DNA of 64,000 bases from Fimbriimonadaceae bacterium (GTDB taxonomy: Bacteria > Armatimonadota > UBA10988). Position numbers and translations under genes: made by a program. Below the pieces are notes generated by a model. The model searched no databases. It saw nothing but the letters and a program-made list of their open reading frames with translations, and was not told the origin of the DNA. Below are positions 10,338-19,880 of this stretch, one piece after another; within the stretch, counting starts at the first letter, position 1; each line of letters opens with the position of its first letter. The stretch is from the NCBI GenBank assembly GCA_020850355.1, contig JADZEX010000077.1, positions 62,001-126,000 of the forward strand, given 5' to 3'.

Positions 10338-12638
10338 ATGACGGCCGGTCTGCTGAGTCTGCTGCTGCTGGCGAGCCCTGCCGACACCTACCTGGAGGTG
10401 CTGCGCGACTTCGAGCGGTACGCCGAGAGCGTCTGGCACGACGCCCCGCCCGGCGGCTACTTCGGCGACGGCGCCAGCGGCGGCAATGCCGGGATCCGCG
10501 GCACCTGTGGCGTGCTGCTGGCCTACGCCACCCTGCTGCGCGCCGACGGCCACCCCCCCGCGCGGCGGTTGGACCGCCTGGAGCGCGGCCTGCGCTACGC
10601 CGCCGAGACCCACCGCAGCGGCCCGGCGCGCTGCGTTGACGGGCAGCAGTGGGGGCACGGCTGGCAGACCGCGCTGTGGTGCGGCTCGCTGGCCGGCGCC
10701 ACGCTGCTGGTCGAGGACCGCCTGTCGCCGGCGACGGTTGCGGCGGTGCGCCGGGCGGTGGCCTCGGAAGCCACCTACCGCGCGGCAATCGCCCCGGCCA
10801 GCGGTCACATCGGCGACAGCAAGGCCGAGGAGAACGGTTGGAACAGCAACGTCACGGCGGTGGCGGCGGCCTGGCTGCGCGACGACCAGCGCGCGGCGGC
10901 CTGGCGCGAGGCGGCGCGGCGCTACCTGGTCAACACCTACACCGTGCCGCCGGCCGCCGACGACCCGTTCCGCGAGCTGGTCACCACCCAGACGCTGTAC
11001 CCCAGTTTCGCCTGCGAGAATCACGGCTTCTTCCACCCCGAGTACCAGATGGTGGCCGGCATGTCGTGCGGCGACAGCTACGTCTTGGCCCGCCTGGCCG
11101 ACCCCGCCACCGCCGCCGAGCTGCGGCCCGCCGCGGAGTACCACCACCTGGAGGTCTGGCGCTGCCTGCAGATCGCCTTGCTCGACAGTGGCGAGTTTGC
11201 GTTCCCCGCCAGCCTGGATTGGGCGCTGCACAGCTACGGACAGATCAGCTACCTGGCCTGGCTGGCCTGCCACTTCGGCGACTCCACCGCGCGGTGGGCC
11301 GAGGAACGGGTGGCCACCCTGCTGCGGGCCCGGCAACAGGTCAACGGCGACGGCCGGATCACCGGCGAGAGCGTCCCCAACGGCTTCTACCGCGAGGCGG
11401 TCGGCGCGCGCCGGGTGGCCCTGGCGTGGTGGCAGCATCAGCTCGCCGAGCGCCCCAGCGGGCCGACCACGCCACCGCCCGACGGCACCTTCCACCTGCC
11501 CGACGTGAAGCTGATCGTGCGCCGCGACCGCCACGGCTACGTCTCGCTCAGTTACGGCGCCAAGGTGATGGCCCTGGTGCACCCGCCGGCGGCGCCCGGC
11601 CAGCCCTACCTCACCACGCCGCGCTCGCCCGGCCTGCTGGCCGGCGCCCGCAGCGCCTCGCAGGTCACCGTGGAGCCGACGCCTGACGGCTTCCGCGCGC
11701 AGTTGCTGCTGCAGTGCGGCCCGCTGGAGGAGCGGCGCGTCGTGCTGGCGACCAGCGGCGGCGTGACCGCGCTGCTGGAGCTGCCGCGGCGGGTGCTGCT
11801 GCAGGCGGGCCGGGTCCTGGCCTTCCCCCTCGGCATCGAGAACCATGCCCTGACCGGCTCCCATCGCCAGCTCACCTCGGGCGGCGGCGCGCAGCGGATT
11901 GCCGAGCGCGGCGGCCAGACCGCCGAGCGGCTGGGGCGCTGGGCCAGCGTCGACGACCGGCTGACGGTGCTGGCCGGGCCGGCCGGCGACTGGACCTACC
12001 GCGCCGCCGACCGCTACAACCGTGGCGGTGCCGCCGAAGACTGCCTGGACTGGGTGCCTGCCGATCCCCTCGCGCCGCGCTACGCGGTGATCTTGACCGA
12101 CGGCCGCAGCGCGGCCCGCACGGCGCTCGAAGCGCGGCTCCAGTGGCAGCTCGACGCCACCGCTGCCAGCCTGCAGGTCGCTCCCTTGCCGCGCCTGAGC
12201 CTGCCGCGCGAGCAGTCCAGCGGAGCGGTCGTGGTGGGCATCCGCAGCGTCCGGGCCGTCAGCGAGTCGGCGCAGCACCCCGCCGCGCAGATGATCGATG
12301 GTGCGGTCGACACCTTCTGGGTCTCCGGCGGCAACGCCCAGCCCGGAGAAGGTCCCACCCCGCAGCGGCCGGTGATCATCACGCTGACCCCGGCCGACGA
12401 CCAGCCACTGCGAGCGCTGGTGATCGTCCCCCGCCCCGGCTACGGCCCGCGGGAGGTCGAGCTGGTCGCCGGCGAGCGGCTCCTCTGGCGGGGCCAACTG
12501 CAGGCCGAGCCGCGGCAGATCGACCTGCCGGCGGGCACCACCGGCGAGCTCACGCTGCGCCTACTGAGCAGCTACGACCCGCGCGAGCCGACCCGTCCGC
12601 GCAACGTGCAAATCGCCGAGCTGGTGCTGCTGCGCTGA
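10338..12638 (+). CDS. secreted alpha/alpha-toroid glycan enzyme with C-terminal discoidin-like domain
   Basis: A 766-residue exported protein with a short Sec signal (about residues 1-15). Residues 16-400 are helical, with repeated toroid-like blocks such as [16 protein letters not shown] and [13 protein letters not shown], as in polysaccharide lyases and related hydrolases. The middle (about 400-620) looks beta-rich. The end (about 640-766), with [13 protein letters not shown] and a final beta sheet, resembles an F5/8 type C carbohydrate-binding domain. Candidate catalytic His and Tyr are present, but I cannot name the family. The start was set at the ATG before the hydrophobic signal. It stands between the HbpS gene and a Nudix gene. 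Confidence 0.7.
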   Translation: MTAGLLSLLLLASPADTYLEVLRDFERYAESVWHDAPPGGYFGDGASGGNAGIRGTCGVLLAYATLLRADGHPPARRLDRLERGLRYAAETHRSGPARCVDGQQWGHGWQTALWCGSLAGATLLVEDRLSPATVAAVRRAVASEATYRAAIAPASGHIGDSKAEENGWNSNVTAVAAAWLRDDQRAAAWREAARRYLVNTYTVPPAADDPFRELVTTQTLYPSFACENHGFFHPEYQMVAGMSCGDSYVLARLADPATAAELRPAAEYHHLEVWRCLQIALLDSGEFAFPASLDWALHSYGQISYLAWLACHFGDSTARWAEERVATLLRARQQVNGDGRITGESVPNGFYREAVGARRVALAWWQHQLAERPSGPTTPPPDGTFHLPDVKLIVRRDRHGYVSLSYGAKVMALVHPPAAPGQPYLTTPRSPGLLAGARSASQVTVEPTPDGFRAQLLLQCGPLEERRVVLATSGGVTALLELPRRVLLQAGRVLAFPLGIENHALTGSHRQLTSGGGAQRIAERGGQTAERLGRWASVDDRLTVLAGPAGDWTYRAADRYNRGGAAEDCLDWVPADPLAPRYAVILTDGRSAARTALEARLQWQLDATAASLQVAPLPRLSLPREQSSGAVVVGIRSVRAVSESAQHPAAQMIDGAVDTFWVSGGNAQPGEGPTPQRPVIITLTPADDQPLRALVIVPRPGYGPREVELVAGERLLWRGQLQAEPRQIDLPAGTTGELTLRLLSSYDPREPTRPRNVQIAELVLLR

Positions 12639-12656
12639 GCGCCGGCGAGCGGTCGG

Positions 12657-13130
12657 TCAGATCTCGAACAGCGGTGGGTCTCCCAGGCGGCGGGTGAACA
12701 GGCCCGGCGGGTACGGCAGCCGGACCGGCGGCCGCTGCGCCGGCGGGCACCAACGCAGTTCGAGGCTCTCACCGTCGAGGCTCTGCAGGTGCCCCCCGAC
12801 GACCCGACACTCGAAGATCAGGACGACGGCATCGAGCTGGTCGCCGTTGGGGTAGGTGTGGCGGAAGCCCGGTCCGCCGAACACGCCGGCCAGCTCCACC
12901 GGCTCGACCCGCAGGCCGGTCTCCTCATGGACCTCCCGCACGACGGTCTCGGCGGGCCGCTCGCCGGGGTCCATCGCCCCGCCGGGCAGGCTCCAGCAGC
13001 CGTCATCGGAGCGACGCTGGAACAGCAGGCGGCCGGCCTCGTCACGCACCAGCGCTCCACAGCCCGGCATCACCAGCAGCCGCGGGCCGACCAGGGCACG
13101 GAGGTCACGGAGGTAGTCGGAGATGGGCAT
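12657..13130 (-). CDS. Nudix hydrolase
   Basis: A 157-residue Nudix hydrolase. The complete Nudix box (G-x5-E-x7-REVHEETGL) spans about residues 51-73 and carries all the Mg-binding glutamates. The start MPISDYLRDLRALVG and the following FQRRSDDGCWSLPGG resemble the ADP-ribose / (deoxy)nucleotide-sanitising proteins of many Gram-positive-like genomes. It begins 3 bp after the sulfatase stop, so the two are probably co-transcribed although functionally unrelated. Substrate unknown. Confidence 0.9.
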   Translation of the reverse strand: MPISDYLRDLRALVGPRLLVMPGCGALVRDEAGRLLFQRRSDDGCWSLPGGAMDPGERPAETVVREVHEETGLRVEPVELAGVFGGPGFRHTYPNGDQLDAVVLIFECRVVGGHLQSLDGESLELRWCPPAQRPPVRLPYPPGLFTRRLGDPPLFEI

Positions 13131-13133
13131 GGT

Positions 13134-14519
13134 TCAGTCCAACGGTGGGTTCTGCTGGTCGTCCAAAGACGCCCGCAGTCGCTGCAGCTCCGCCTTCAGC
13201 GCCGCCCGCACCGCCGCATAGGCCGGGTCGTCGTAGACGCTGCGCAGCTCGAGCGGGTCCTCGTGGAGGTCGAACAGCTCCCACTCCCGCGGGCCCGGCT
13301 CTGGTTCGTAGTAGTGACTCAGCTTGTGCCGCGCCGTCCGGACGCCGTAGTGGCTGTACACGTAGTGGTGCGCCAGGTGCATGTAGTAGCGGTAGTAGAG
13401 CGAGCTCCGCCAGTCGTCGGGGGCCGTCCCCGCCAGCACCGCTCGCAGACTGCAGCCATCCAGATCGCCCGGATCGGGCAGCCCGGCGTAGTCCAGGAAG
13501 GTCTGCGCGAAGTCGACATTCAGGCAGATCGCGGCAGCGCTGCTGCCCGCTGGGATCTCGCGCGGATAGCGGGCCACGAATGGCATCCGCAGGGACTCCT
13601 CGTACATGAAGCGCTTGTCGTACCAGCCATGGTCACCCAGGAAGAAGCCCTGATCGCTGGTGTAGATCACCAGCGTGTCCTCGCGCAGGCCGGCGGCGTC
13701 CAGATAGTCGAGCAGCCGGCCGACGTTGTCGTCGATGCTCGCAACGCAGCGCAGATAGTCCTTCAGGTAGCGCTGGTACTTCCAAATCGCCAACTCGCGC
13801 CCGCTGAGGCCGGCCGGTGGCTCCTGCTTCAGGTCGGTGGCGTTCAGATCGTGCTCGATGGTCATCCGCGCCACCTTGGCGGCGGTCGCCTGCCCGCTGT
13901 GGTCGTCGTCGAAGCTGGGCGGCAACGGCAGATCGATCTCTTCGTAGAGGCTCGCGTGCTTCGCATCGGGCAGCCAGGGACGGTGCGGCGCTTTGTGGTG
14001 GTACATCAGGAAGAACGGCCGGGACGGATCGCGCTGCTCCAGCCAGCCCAGGCAATCGTCGGTGATCAGGTCGGTGACATAGCCGTGGCGCTGCACCTTG
14101 CCCAGCGGAGTCAAGAAGGTCGGGTCGTGGTAGTCGCCCTGGCCTGGCAAGACCGCCCAGTCGTCGAACCCCGTCGGATCGTGGTGACCGCCATGGCCGA
14201 GGTGCCACTTGCCGAAGAGGGCCGTCTGGTACCCGCCGGCCTGCAGCAACTTCGCCACGTTGCGCTGCCGGCCGTCGAACTTGTCGTCGAGAGTCAGCAC
14301 CCCGTTGCCCGGCCGGTGGCTGTAGAGCCCGGTCAAGATCACCGCCCGGCTGGGGGCGCAGATGCTGTTGGTGCAGTGGCAGTTGTCCAGCCGGACGCCT
14401 TCGTTGGCGAGGCGGTCCAGGTTGGGTGTCTGGTTGACCCGACTGCCATAGCAGGACATCGCATGGGCCGCGTGGTCGTCGGACATGACGAAGATGATGT
14501 TCGGCCGGCGGTGGGTCAC
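13134..14519 (-). CDS. type I sulfatase (arylsulfatase family)
   Basis: A 461-residue formylglycine-dependent sulfatase. The modification motif is CAPSR at residues 54-58 (Cys type, needing an FGE enzyme). Metal-site residues include D14/D15 in FVMSDDH and the SDQGFFLGDHG block, and FGKWHLG carries the usual Lys and His. I chose the GTG at 14519 because GGAG lies 6 bases upstream and THRRPNIIFVMSDDH then begins the fold. Upstream in-frame ATGs would add a non-homologous leader. With this start there is no signal peptide, so it would act in the cytoplasm on imported sulfated sugars. It is divergent from a secreted glycosidase. Confidence 0.9.
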   Translation of the reverse strand: MTHRRPNIIFVMSDDHAAHAMSCYGSRVNQTPNLDRLANEGVRLDNCHCTNSICAPSRAVILTGLYSHRPGNGVLTLDDKFDGRQRNVAKLLQAGGYQTALFGKWHLGHGGHHDPTGFDDWAVLPGQGDYHDPTFLTPLGKVQRHGYVTDLITDDCLGWLEQRDPSRPFFLMYHHKAPHRPWLPDAKHASLYEEIDLPLPPSFDDDHSGQATAAKVARMTIEHDLNATDLKQEPPAGLSGRELAIWKYQRYLKDYLRCVASIDDNVGRLLDYLDAAGLREDTLVIYTSDQGFFLGDHGWYDKRFMYEESLRMPFVARYPREIPAGSSAAAICLNVDFAQTFLDYAGLPDPGDLDGCSLRAVLAGTAPDDWRSSLYYRYYMHLAHHYVYSHYGVRTARHKLSHYYEPEPGPREWELFDLHEDPLELRSVYDDPAYAAVRAALKAELQRLRASLDDQQNPPLD

Positions 14520-14625
14520 GGCAAGCTCCAACCAGCCGGTTGGTCCCAGCGCCGCCATCTCCTGCGCAGGAAGCCGCGCTCCGGCGGGCAACCTGGCTGC
14601 CGCGAGACCCGCGCCGGAGCTGTGG

Positions 14626-16479
14626 ATGCCACACCGACTGCTCGTTCACTGTGCCCTGCTGGTGGCGCTGCTGGCTCCGGTCATCAGCGCGCAGGCGCTC
14701 ACCGACCGGGCCGGGCGAGCGGTCTATGTACGCGGCATGGGCTGGTCGCCGTGGCACGCCACGCAGGGCTGGGGGCGCTCGCCGGAGGTGGTCGCCCAAG
14801 ACTGGGAGCTGCTCCGCGGGATGCATGTCAACACCCTCCGGCCGTGGGGCCCGATGACGCCCGCTGGCGTCGCCGCGGCCTGGGCGGAGGGGTTGTACAG
14901 CCTGCCGCAGCTCGGCCGCGGGAAGCTGCCGACCACGCAGTACCGCAACGGCAGCGCCGCGGGGATGCCGGTCTTCGGGTCGCCCGAGGCGCTCGCCGAC
15001 ATCGCTGCGCAAGGCACGCAACTGGCCACCGCACTGCGCGCCGAACCGGGCCTGCTGGGCTACAACTTGGGCAACGAGTACACCTGCACCGGCCAGGACA
15101 GCGCGCAGCAGTATGTCTACAACGGCTTCGACCCCGCCACGCTGGCGGCCTTTCGGGCGCACCTCGCGCAGCGCTACGGGGAGGTCGCCCGGCTCAACAC
15201 CGCCGCTGGCACGACCTTTGGCAGCTTCGCTGAGGTGGTCCCGCCGACAGGTACCAACAAGAGCCTCGTCTGGTGGGAGTGGTGGCAGTTCCGCCGGGCC
15301 GAGGTGGCGCGGTTCTTGCAGGCCGGCGCCGCCGCAGTGGCCGCCGCCGACCCGGGCCGGCCGATCACCTACGCGCGGCTCTGCGGCAACCGCTGGGATC
15401 CGATCACCGAGGACCTCGACCCCGTCGGGACGGTGCAGGGGGACAACCTCTACTGGATGTGGGACAAGGCCTGGGCGCCCTTTGCGGTGCGGCTGGCGCG
15501 GGTGATCGGGCCGGGTCGCCCGGTGCTGATCACCGAGTCGGGGTTCAACACCCACGACCTGCCCGATCCGGAGCGGGCGGCGCGGCTGATGCGGCAAATG
15601 CTCTGGCTGGCCGTGCTGCATCCGGAAGTGGTAGGCACCTGTCCCTTCGTGTTCAGCGACGAGTGGTGGGTCGGCGGCGATCCAAAGGTGCAGGACGCCG
15701 CTGGCGACCACTGGGGCGTTCTGACCGCCGACCGTCAACCGAAATCCACCTACCACGCCGTCGCCGCGGTCTATGGCGCCTGCCAGCAGCTCGGCGACCT
15801 GCTGACGACCCGGCAGTCGCCGCCCGAAGTGCTGGTGAGCGATCAGGCGGTCGACTGGTGGCGCAGCGGGGCCGGCCCGCCCCACGCGGCGGTGGCCGCA
15901 CACTTCCTCCGGCAGGGCGTCAGCTTCCGGCTGGTCTCGCTGCTGCGCCCGCAGGAGCTGCTGCAGAGCGCCTGCCGCCGGCTGATCCTGACCGATGCCA
16001 CCCTCCCCGACGACCTCGCCGGCCACGCCGCCTGGGACGCGCTGCGCGCTTTCGTGGAGCGCGGCGGCGAGGTGCTGTACCTCTGCGACCAGCCCTGGCA
16101 GAGCCTCTACCGCCCGCTCGACATCCCTCCGGAGTGGCGTCAGCCGGGTCGGCGGGCGGTCGGCGCTGGCACCCTGGAACTGCGCAGCGGGGTGACCGGC
16201 GAACAGCTCCTGGCGGTGCTGGGCGACTGGCTGGGCGCACGTCCCGCGGCGCCGCGGGTGGCGACCGCAGGCGAGGTCTACCACCGGCTGCTGCGCTCCG
16301 GCGAGCGCACCTGGCTGCTGCTGGTGAACGTTGGTGACGCCGCCACGACCGTCAGGTTGGGCCTGCCCCAGGGCACGCCGCGGCTGCTGGCGGGCGATGC
16401 CGCCGGCCTGCGCCAGGACGGCGCCGACTGGGTGATCGACGGCCTGACCACCGCGGCGGCGTTGGAGCTGGGGCGCTGA
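14626..16479 (+). CDS. secreted GH42/GH5-like glycoside hydrolase
   Basis: A 617-residue exported protein with a clear signal peptide (about residues 1-23). Residues 25-390 form a TIM-barrel glycosidase. The likely acid/base is E151 in YNLGNEYTC and the likely nucleophile is E304 in LITESGFN, the clan GH-A arrangement. After the barrel, about 430-545 resembles the glutamine-amidotransferase-like domain of GH42 beta-galactosidases, followed by a small beta domain. The ATG at 14626 has GGAG 6 bases upstream. It is divergent from the sulfatase, which suggests the pair handles a sulfated or complex glycan. The exact substrate cannot be read. Confidence 0.78.
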   Translation: MPHRLLVHCALLVALLAPVISAQALTDRAGRAVYVRGMGWSPWHATQGWGRSPEVVAQDWELLRGMHVNTLRPWGPMTPAGVAAAWAEGLYSLPQLGRGKLPTTQYRNGSAAGMPVFGSPEALADIAAQGTQLATALRAEPGLLGYNLGNEYTCTGQDSAQQYVYNGFDPATLAAFRAHLAQRYGEVARLNTAAGTTFGSFAEVVPPTGTNKSLVWWEWWQFRRAEVARFLQAGAAAVAAADPGRPITYARLCGNRWDPITEDLDPVGTVQGDNLYWMWDKAWAPFAVRLARVIGPGRPVLITESGFNTHDLPDPERAARLMRQMLWLAVLHPEVVGTCPFVFSDEWWVGGDPKVQDAAGDHWGVLTADRQPKSTYHAVAAVYGACQQLGDLLTTRQSPPEVLVSDQAVDWWRSGAGPPHAAVAAHFLRQGVSFRLVSLLRPQELLQSACRRLILTDATLPDDLAGHAAWDALRAFVERGGEVLYLCDQPWQSLYRPLDIPPEWRQPGRRAVGAGTLELRSGVTGEQLLAVLGDWLGARPAAPRVATAGEVYHRLLRSGERTWLLLVNVGDAATTVRLGLPQGTPRLLAGDAAGLRQDGADWVIDGLTTAAALELGR

Positions 16480-16480
16480 G

Positions 16481-17371
16481 CTAGACGGCCGCCGCGACCT
16501 GCTCCGCGGTCCAGGCGCCGTCGGCCACAATCAGCTTGTGCCGCAAGGTGAGCACCTCGCCGGGCGCCAGGGTCTGCTCCTGGTCGAACCACTCGGCGAA
16601 GCTGACCGCCGCGAAGGGTTCGCTGCGGACGAACCACTTGGCGGGATACCGCGCGTTGCGCGGGTCGTCGACAAAGACCAGCGTCGAGCTGGCGTCGACC
16701 TCGTCGTGGCGCCCGACGTAGGCCAGCCAGGGCGTGGCGCTGCCCATGCCAGCGTCTTGCCCGCGGCGGCCATCGCCCAGCAGCACCTGCCCGCCGGCGA
16801 AGTCGCGCGGGCCGCGCCAGAACAGGCCCCCGTACCCGGCGTTCGGCCGCCCCTCGGTGGTCGGCGAACCGCACACCAGCGGCCGCCCGGCGACGTTGGT
16901 CAACTGCGACTCGAAGGTCAGGGTGTAAGCCGCGTCGCCCGGCCCGAGCGCGACTCCCCAACGCCGTTGCTCGGCCAGCCAGGTCTCGCCCGCCATGGTG
17001 ATCCAGTGCAGCCGGTGCGCCAGCGCAGCCTGGTTGCCGGTCAGCGCCAGATCGTCCCAGGCGACGTGCTGCTGCCGCCCGGTGTTCGGCAGCGCGACGT
17101 AGCCGCGGTCCGTCGTGAAGGTGTTGCCACCCCAGAAGTTCTGCCCCGAGAGCACGGTGATGGTCATCGCCAGCCCGTGGTGCCAGACATGGTCCCACGG
17201 CCGGTGGATGGTCACGACCCGCCCGGCCCGGGTGCGCAACGGGTGGAAGTAGGGCTTCGGCGTCTCCCACTGCACCGTCGTCGGCTGGTAGACATACCGC
17301 AGCAACGGCTGGCCGTCGAGCAGCAGATCCACAGCGTGGTCGAGGTGGTGAGCCAGAGCCAGCGTCGGCAT
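16481..17371 (-). CDS. DUF6807 (PmoA-named) family protein
   Basis: A 296-residue beta-rich protein of the family sometimes labelled methane oxygenase PmoA and now DUF6807. The signatures are RYVYQPTTVQWETPKPYFHP, RPWDHVWHHGL and GLFWRGPRDF. The histidines in DHVWHHG could bind metal. Members sit beside Gfo/Idh oxidoreductases and glycosidases in Planctomycetota and Armatimonadota; no reaction is established to my knowledge. GGAGG 7 bases before the ATG at 17371 sets the start, discarding 12 upstream in-frame codons. It converges on the GH gene with one base between the stop codons. Confidence 0.8.
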   Translation of the reverse strand: MPTLALAHHLDHAVDLLLDGQPLLRYVYQPTTVQWETPKPYFHPLRTRAGRVVTIHRPWDHVWHHGLAMTITVLSGQNFWGGNTFTTDRGYVALPNTGRQQHVAWDDLALTGNQAALAHRLHWITMAGETWLAEQRRWGVALGPGDAAYTLTFESQLTNVAGRPLVCGSPTTEGRPNAGYGGLFWRGPRDFAGGQVLLGDGRRGQDAGMGSATPWLAYVGRHDEVDASSTLVFVDDPRNARYPAKWFVRSEPFAAVSFAEWFDQEQTLAPGEVLTLRHKLIVADGAWTAEQVAAAV

Positions 17372-17434
17372 CGCAGCGCCTCCGGCGGCGGCCTTGGCGG
17401 CCAGCACGCCGAATCCTGCCGCGGCGTCAGGCGG

Positions 17435-18211
17435 TCAGACCGGCCGCAGCACGACCCGGATGAAGGTCGCGCTGACCTCGAACTCCAAGGGCGGGCTGCC
17501 GTTCTGCTGCAACGCCCGCTGCGCCAGCGGCAGACCGGCGCCGTAGCGTTGAGTGAGTCCCAGCACCCGCAGCGCCGCGGCCAGGTTGGGGTTGCGGTAG
17601 TCGGTCACTCCCGGCTGGCCGAAACGCTCCGGAGTCACCGCGCCGAACGGCCCGCCGGGGCTGATCACCTCGATCCGGTCGTCGAACCAGGAGACCCTCA
17701 CCGGACTGTGCGTGGCCTCGTAGGTCCGGTGCAGCAGCGCGTTGCGCACCACCTGCTGGAGGGCCGCCAGCGGGTACTGCTCACGACGCCGCTCCACGGG
17801 ACCGGAGGTCAGATCGACGGCGATGCGGTTGTGCGCCTGCAGCTTCTCCTCGGTCCGGCGGACCACGGCGCCGACGCTGCCGTCGACCAGCAGCGCATCG
17901 CCGATCTCGTCGCCCGGTCCGTCGCCCAGGAAGCGCACAAACTGCACGTACGCCCCCGGCAGCCACTCCCGCGGCTGCCGCCCCACGATCAGCAGCCCCA
18001 GCACCGTCGGCACCGGATCGTCGACCGAGGCGATCATCTTGCAGGCCGCCAGACGCTGCTCCACCGTGCGGTCGTTGTCCGCCAGAACGTCCGGCGCCAC
18101 CGCGGCCGGCAGGTACTCCTCTTCGAAGATCCGCAGGTGCAGGTCCGCCAGCGTCGCGCCCGAGACCGGCTTGGTATCGTACCGCCAAGCAGTGTGACGG
18201 TCTTCCTGCAT
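17435..18211 (-). CDS. ATP-binding protein lacking its AlbA_2 (Schlafen-type) domain
   Basis: A 258-residue protein matching the C-terminal two-thirds of the widespread AlbA_2/HATPase_c_4 ATP-binding regulators. Visible blocks are VSGATLADLHLRIFEEEYLP, PTVLGLLIVGRQPREWLPGA, ALQQVVRNALLHRTYE (the ATPase N-box), VISPGGPFGAVTPE and LTQRYGAGLPLAQRAL. Full-length relatives are nearly twice as long and begin with a Schlafen AlbA_2 domain. Here the upstream gene ends only 30 bp before, so that domain is absent. It may be a decayed remnant or a short functional form. Role unknown. Confidence 0.75.
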   Translation of the reverse strand: MQEDRHTAWRYDTKPVSGATLADLHLRIFEEEYLPAAVAPDVLADNDRTVEQRLAACKMIASVDDPVPTVLGLLIVGRQPREWLPGAYVQFVRFLGDGPGDEIGDALLVDGSVGAVVRRTEEKLQAHNRIAVDLTSGPVERRREQYPLAALQQVVRNALLHRTYEATHSPVRVSWFDDRIEVISPGGPFGAVTPERFGQPGVTDYRNPNLAAALRVLGLTQRYGAGLPLAQRALQQNGSPPLEFEVSATFIRVVLRPV

Positions 18212-18241
18212 AGTCCACCTCCGGCTCCGCTGGACAGCGCC

Positions 18242-19684
18242 CTACGCCCCCAGCTCTCCCAGCTCGCCCAGGCTGGCGTGCAGGTAGCGGGCCACACCGG
18301 TCTGGCGGGCGGCCTTGGCCACGGCGGTGGCGACGAGGGTGCTGAGGCCGGGTTGGAAAACGCTCGGGATGATGTCGCCCTCGCAGAGGATGCTCGGATC
18401 GACGGCGTTGGCCAGCGCTTCGGCGGCGGCCAGCAGCATGGTCGTGTTGACGTCGGTGGCCCGCACGTCGAGCAGGCCGCGGAAGATGCCGGGGAAGGCG
18501 ATGGCGTTGTTGATCTGGTTCGGCAGGTCGCTCCGCCCGGTGGCCAGCACCGCGGCGACCTCCTGGGCGGCCCAGGCGTCGACTTCCGGGATCGGGTTGG
18601 CCAGTGCGAAGACGATCGGCCGGGGCGCCATCGTCGTGAGGGCCTCGACGGCCAGCACATTCGGCCCGCTGACGCCGACGAAGACCTCGGCGCCGCGCAC
18701 GGCGTCGGTCAGCGTGCCGTCCAGCTTGTCGCGGTTGGTGCGCTGGGCGAGCCGCTCCTTGTAAGGGTTCATACCCTTCGGGCGACCGGGGTAGAGCGTG
18801 CCAACGCTGTCGCAGACGATCAGGTCCTGCACCCCCAGCGCCAGCAACAGGTTGCTGACGGCAATGCCGGCGGCACCGGCGCCGCTGATGGCGACGCGGA
18901 TCTCGCCGACCTGGCGGCCGGTGACCTTGAGGGCGTTGATCAGCCCGGCGGCGACGACCACCGCGGTGCCGTGCTGGTCGTCGTGGAAGACCGGAATGTC
19001 GAGCTCGGCGCGGAGCCGTTCCTCGATCTCGAAGCAGCGCGGCGCGCTGATGTCTTCGAGGTTGATGCCCCCGAAGGTCGGCGCGACGGCCTTGACGGTG
19101 GCGATGATCGCCTCGGGGTCTTGGGTCGACAGGCAGAGCGGGAAGGCGTCGACGCCCGCGAACTCCTTGAAGAGCATGCACTTGCCCTCCATCACGGGCA
19201 TCGCCCCGTAGGGGCCGATGTTGCCGAGACCGAGGACCGCCGTGCCGTCGGAGACGACCGCCACCAGGTTGCCCTTGACGGTCAGGTGATAGGCCGCCGC
19301 GAGGTCGCTCTCGATGCGCTTGCAGACCCGCGCCACCCCGGGCGTGTAGGCCCGTGAGAGGGCATCGCGGTCACGCAGCGGGACACGGTTCTCGACGGTG
19401 ATCTTGCCGCCAACGTGCAGCGCGAAGGTGCGGTCGGTGGTCTGCAGCAGCTCGACCTCGTCGAGCGCGGCGACGGCCGCGGCAATGGCGAGTTCGTGCT
19501 GTTCGTCGAACGCCTCGACATCGATCGCCCGGCTGGTGTAGCCGGCCTTCGTCTCGGTGATGGTGACCGCCCGGATCAGCGCCCCCTGCGCCGCCAGGGC
19601 GCTGGTGATGCTGGCCAGCATCCCCGACCGGCTGGGGTACCGCACTTCCAAAGTCAGGCTGGTGCTGGGTGACACCTGTCGCAT
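18242..19684 (-). CDS. NAD(P)-dependent malic enzyme with N-terminal ACT domain
   Basis: A 480-residue oxidative decarboxylase of malate to pyruvate. Residues 1-85 form an ACT-like regulatory domain (LEVRYPSRSGMLASITSAL). The malic enzyme core follows, with AYTPGVARVCKRI, TVKGNLVAVVSDGTAVLGLG, FGGINLEDISAPRCFEIE, FHDDQHGTAVV and the NAD-loop SGAGAAGIAVSNLL. ALANPIPEV and SDLPNQINNAIAFPGIFRG complete the fold. The start is the ATG at 19684; upstream in-frame codons give low-quality sequence. The gene is divergent from the NuoEF-type operon, so a shared redox control is possible but unproven. Amino-acid or acetyl-CoA control through ACT is inference. Confidence 0.92.
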   Translation of the reverse strand: MRQVSPSTSLTLEVRYPSRSGMLASITSALAAQGALIRAVTITETKAGYTSRAIDVEAFDEQHELAIAAAVAALDEVELLQTTDRTFALHVGGKITVENRVPLRDRDALSRAYTPGVARVCKRIESDLAAAYHLTVKGNLVAVVSDGTAVLGLGNIGPYGAMPVMEGKCMLFKEFAGVDAFPLCLSTQDPEAIIATVKAVAPTFGGINLEDISAPRCFEIEERLRAELDIPVFHDDQHGTAVVVAAGLINALKVTGRQVGEIRVAISGAGAAGIAVSNLLLALGVQDLIVCDSVGTLYPGRPKGMNPYKERLAQRTNRDKLDGTLTDAVRGAEVFVGVSGPNVLAVEALTTMAPRPIVFALANPIPEVDAWAAQEVAAVLATGRSDLPNQINNAIAFPGIFRGLLDVRATDVNTTMLLAAAEALANAVDPSILCEGDIIPSVFQPGLSTLVATAVAKAARQTGVARYLHASLGELGELGA

Positions 19685-19880
19685 ATCCGTCAAGCTCCCA
19701 GCAATCGTCCTGCAACACTCTCGCCGGCGGGCGCGACGCCTGCCGGTCGCCCTCGCCGCGGCGGCAGCTTCGTTGCATGTTCCTTTTCGAGACACGCCGG
19801 TCCGGCACTGCCGCGAGGGGTCGCCGCGGGGCCGGGCGGAGCGTGTCGCGCGTGGTGACTTTCGGGAGGGAGGCAACGCC

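Noticed and set aside
16538-19357. Long plus-strand open frame of about 940 codons
   Set aside because: It is antisense to the DUF6807, ATP-binding and malic enzyme genes, which have clear motifs; its sequence is compositionally biased.
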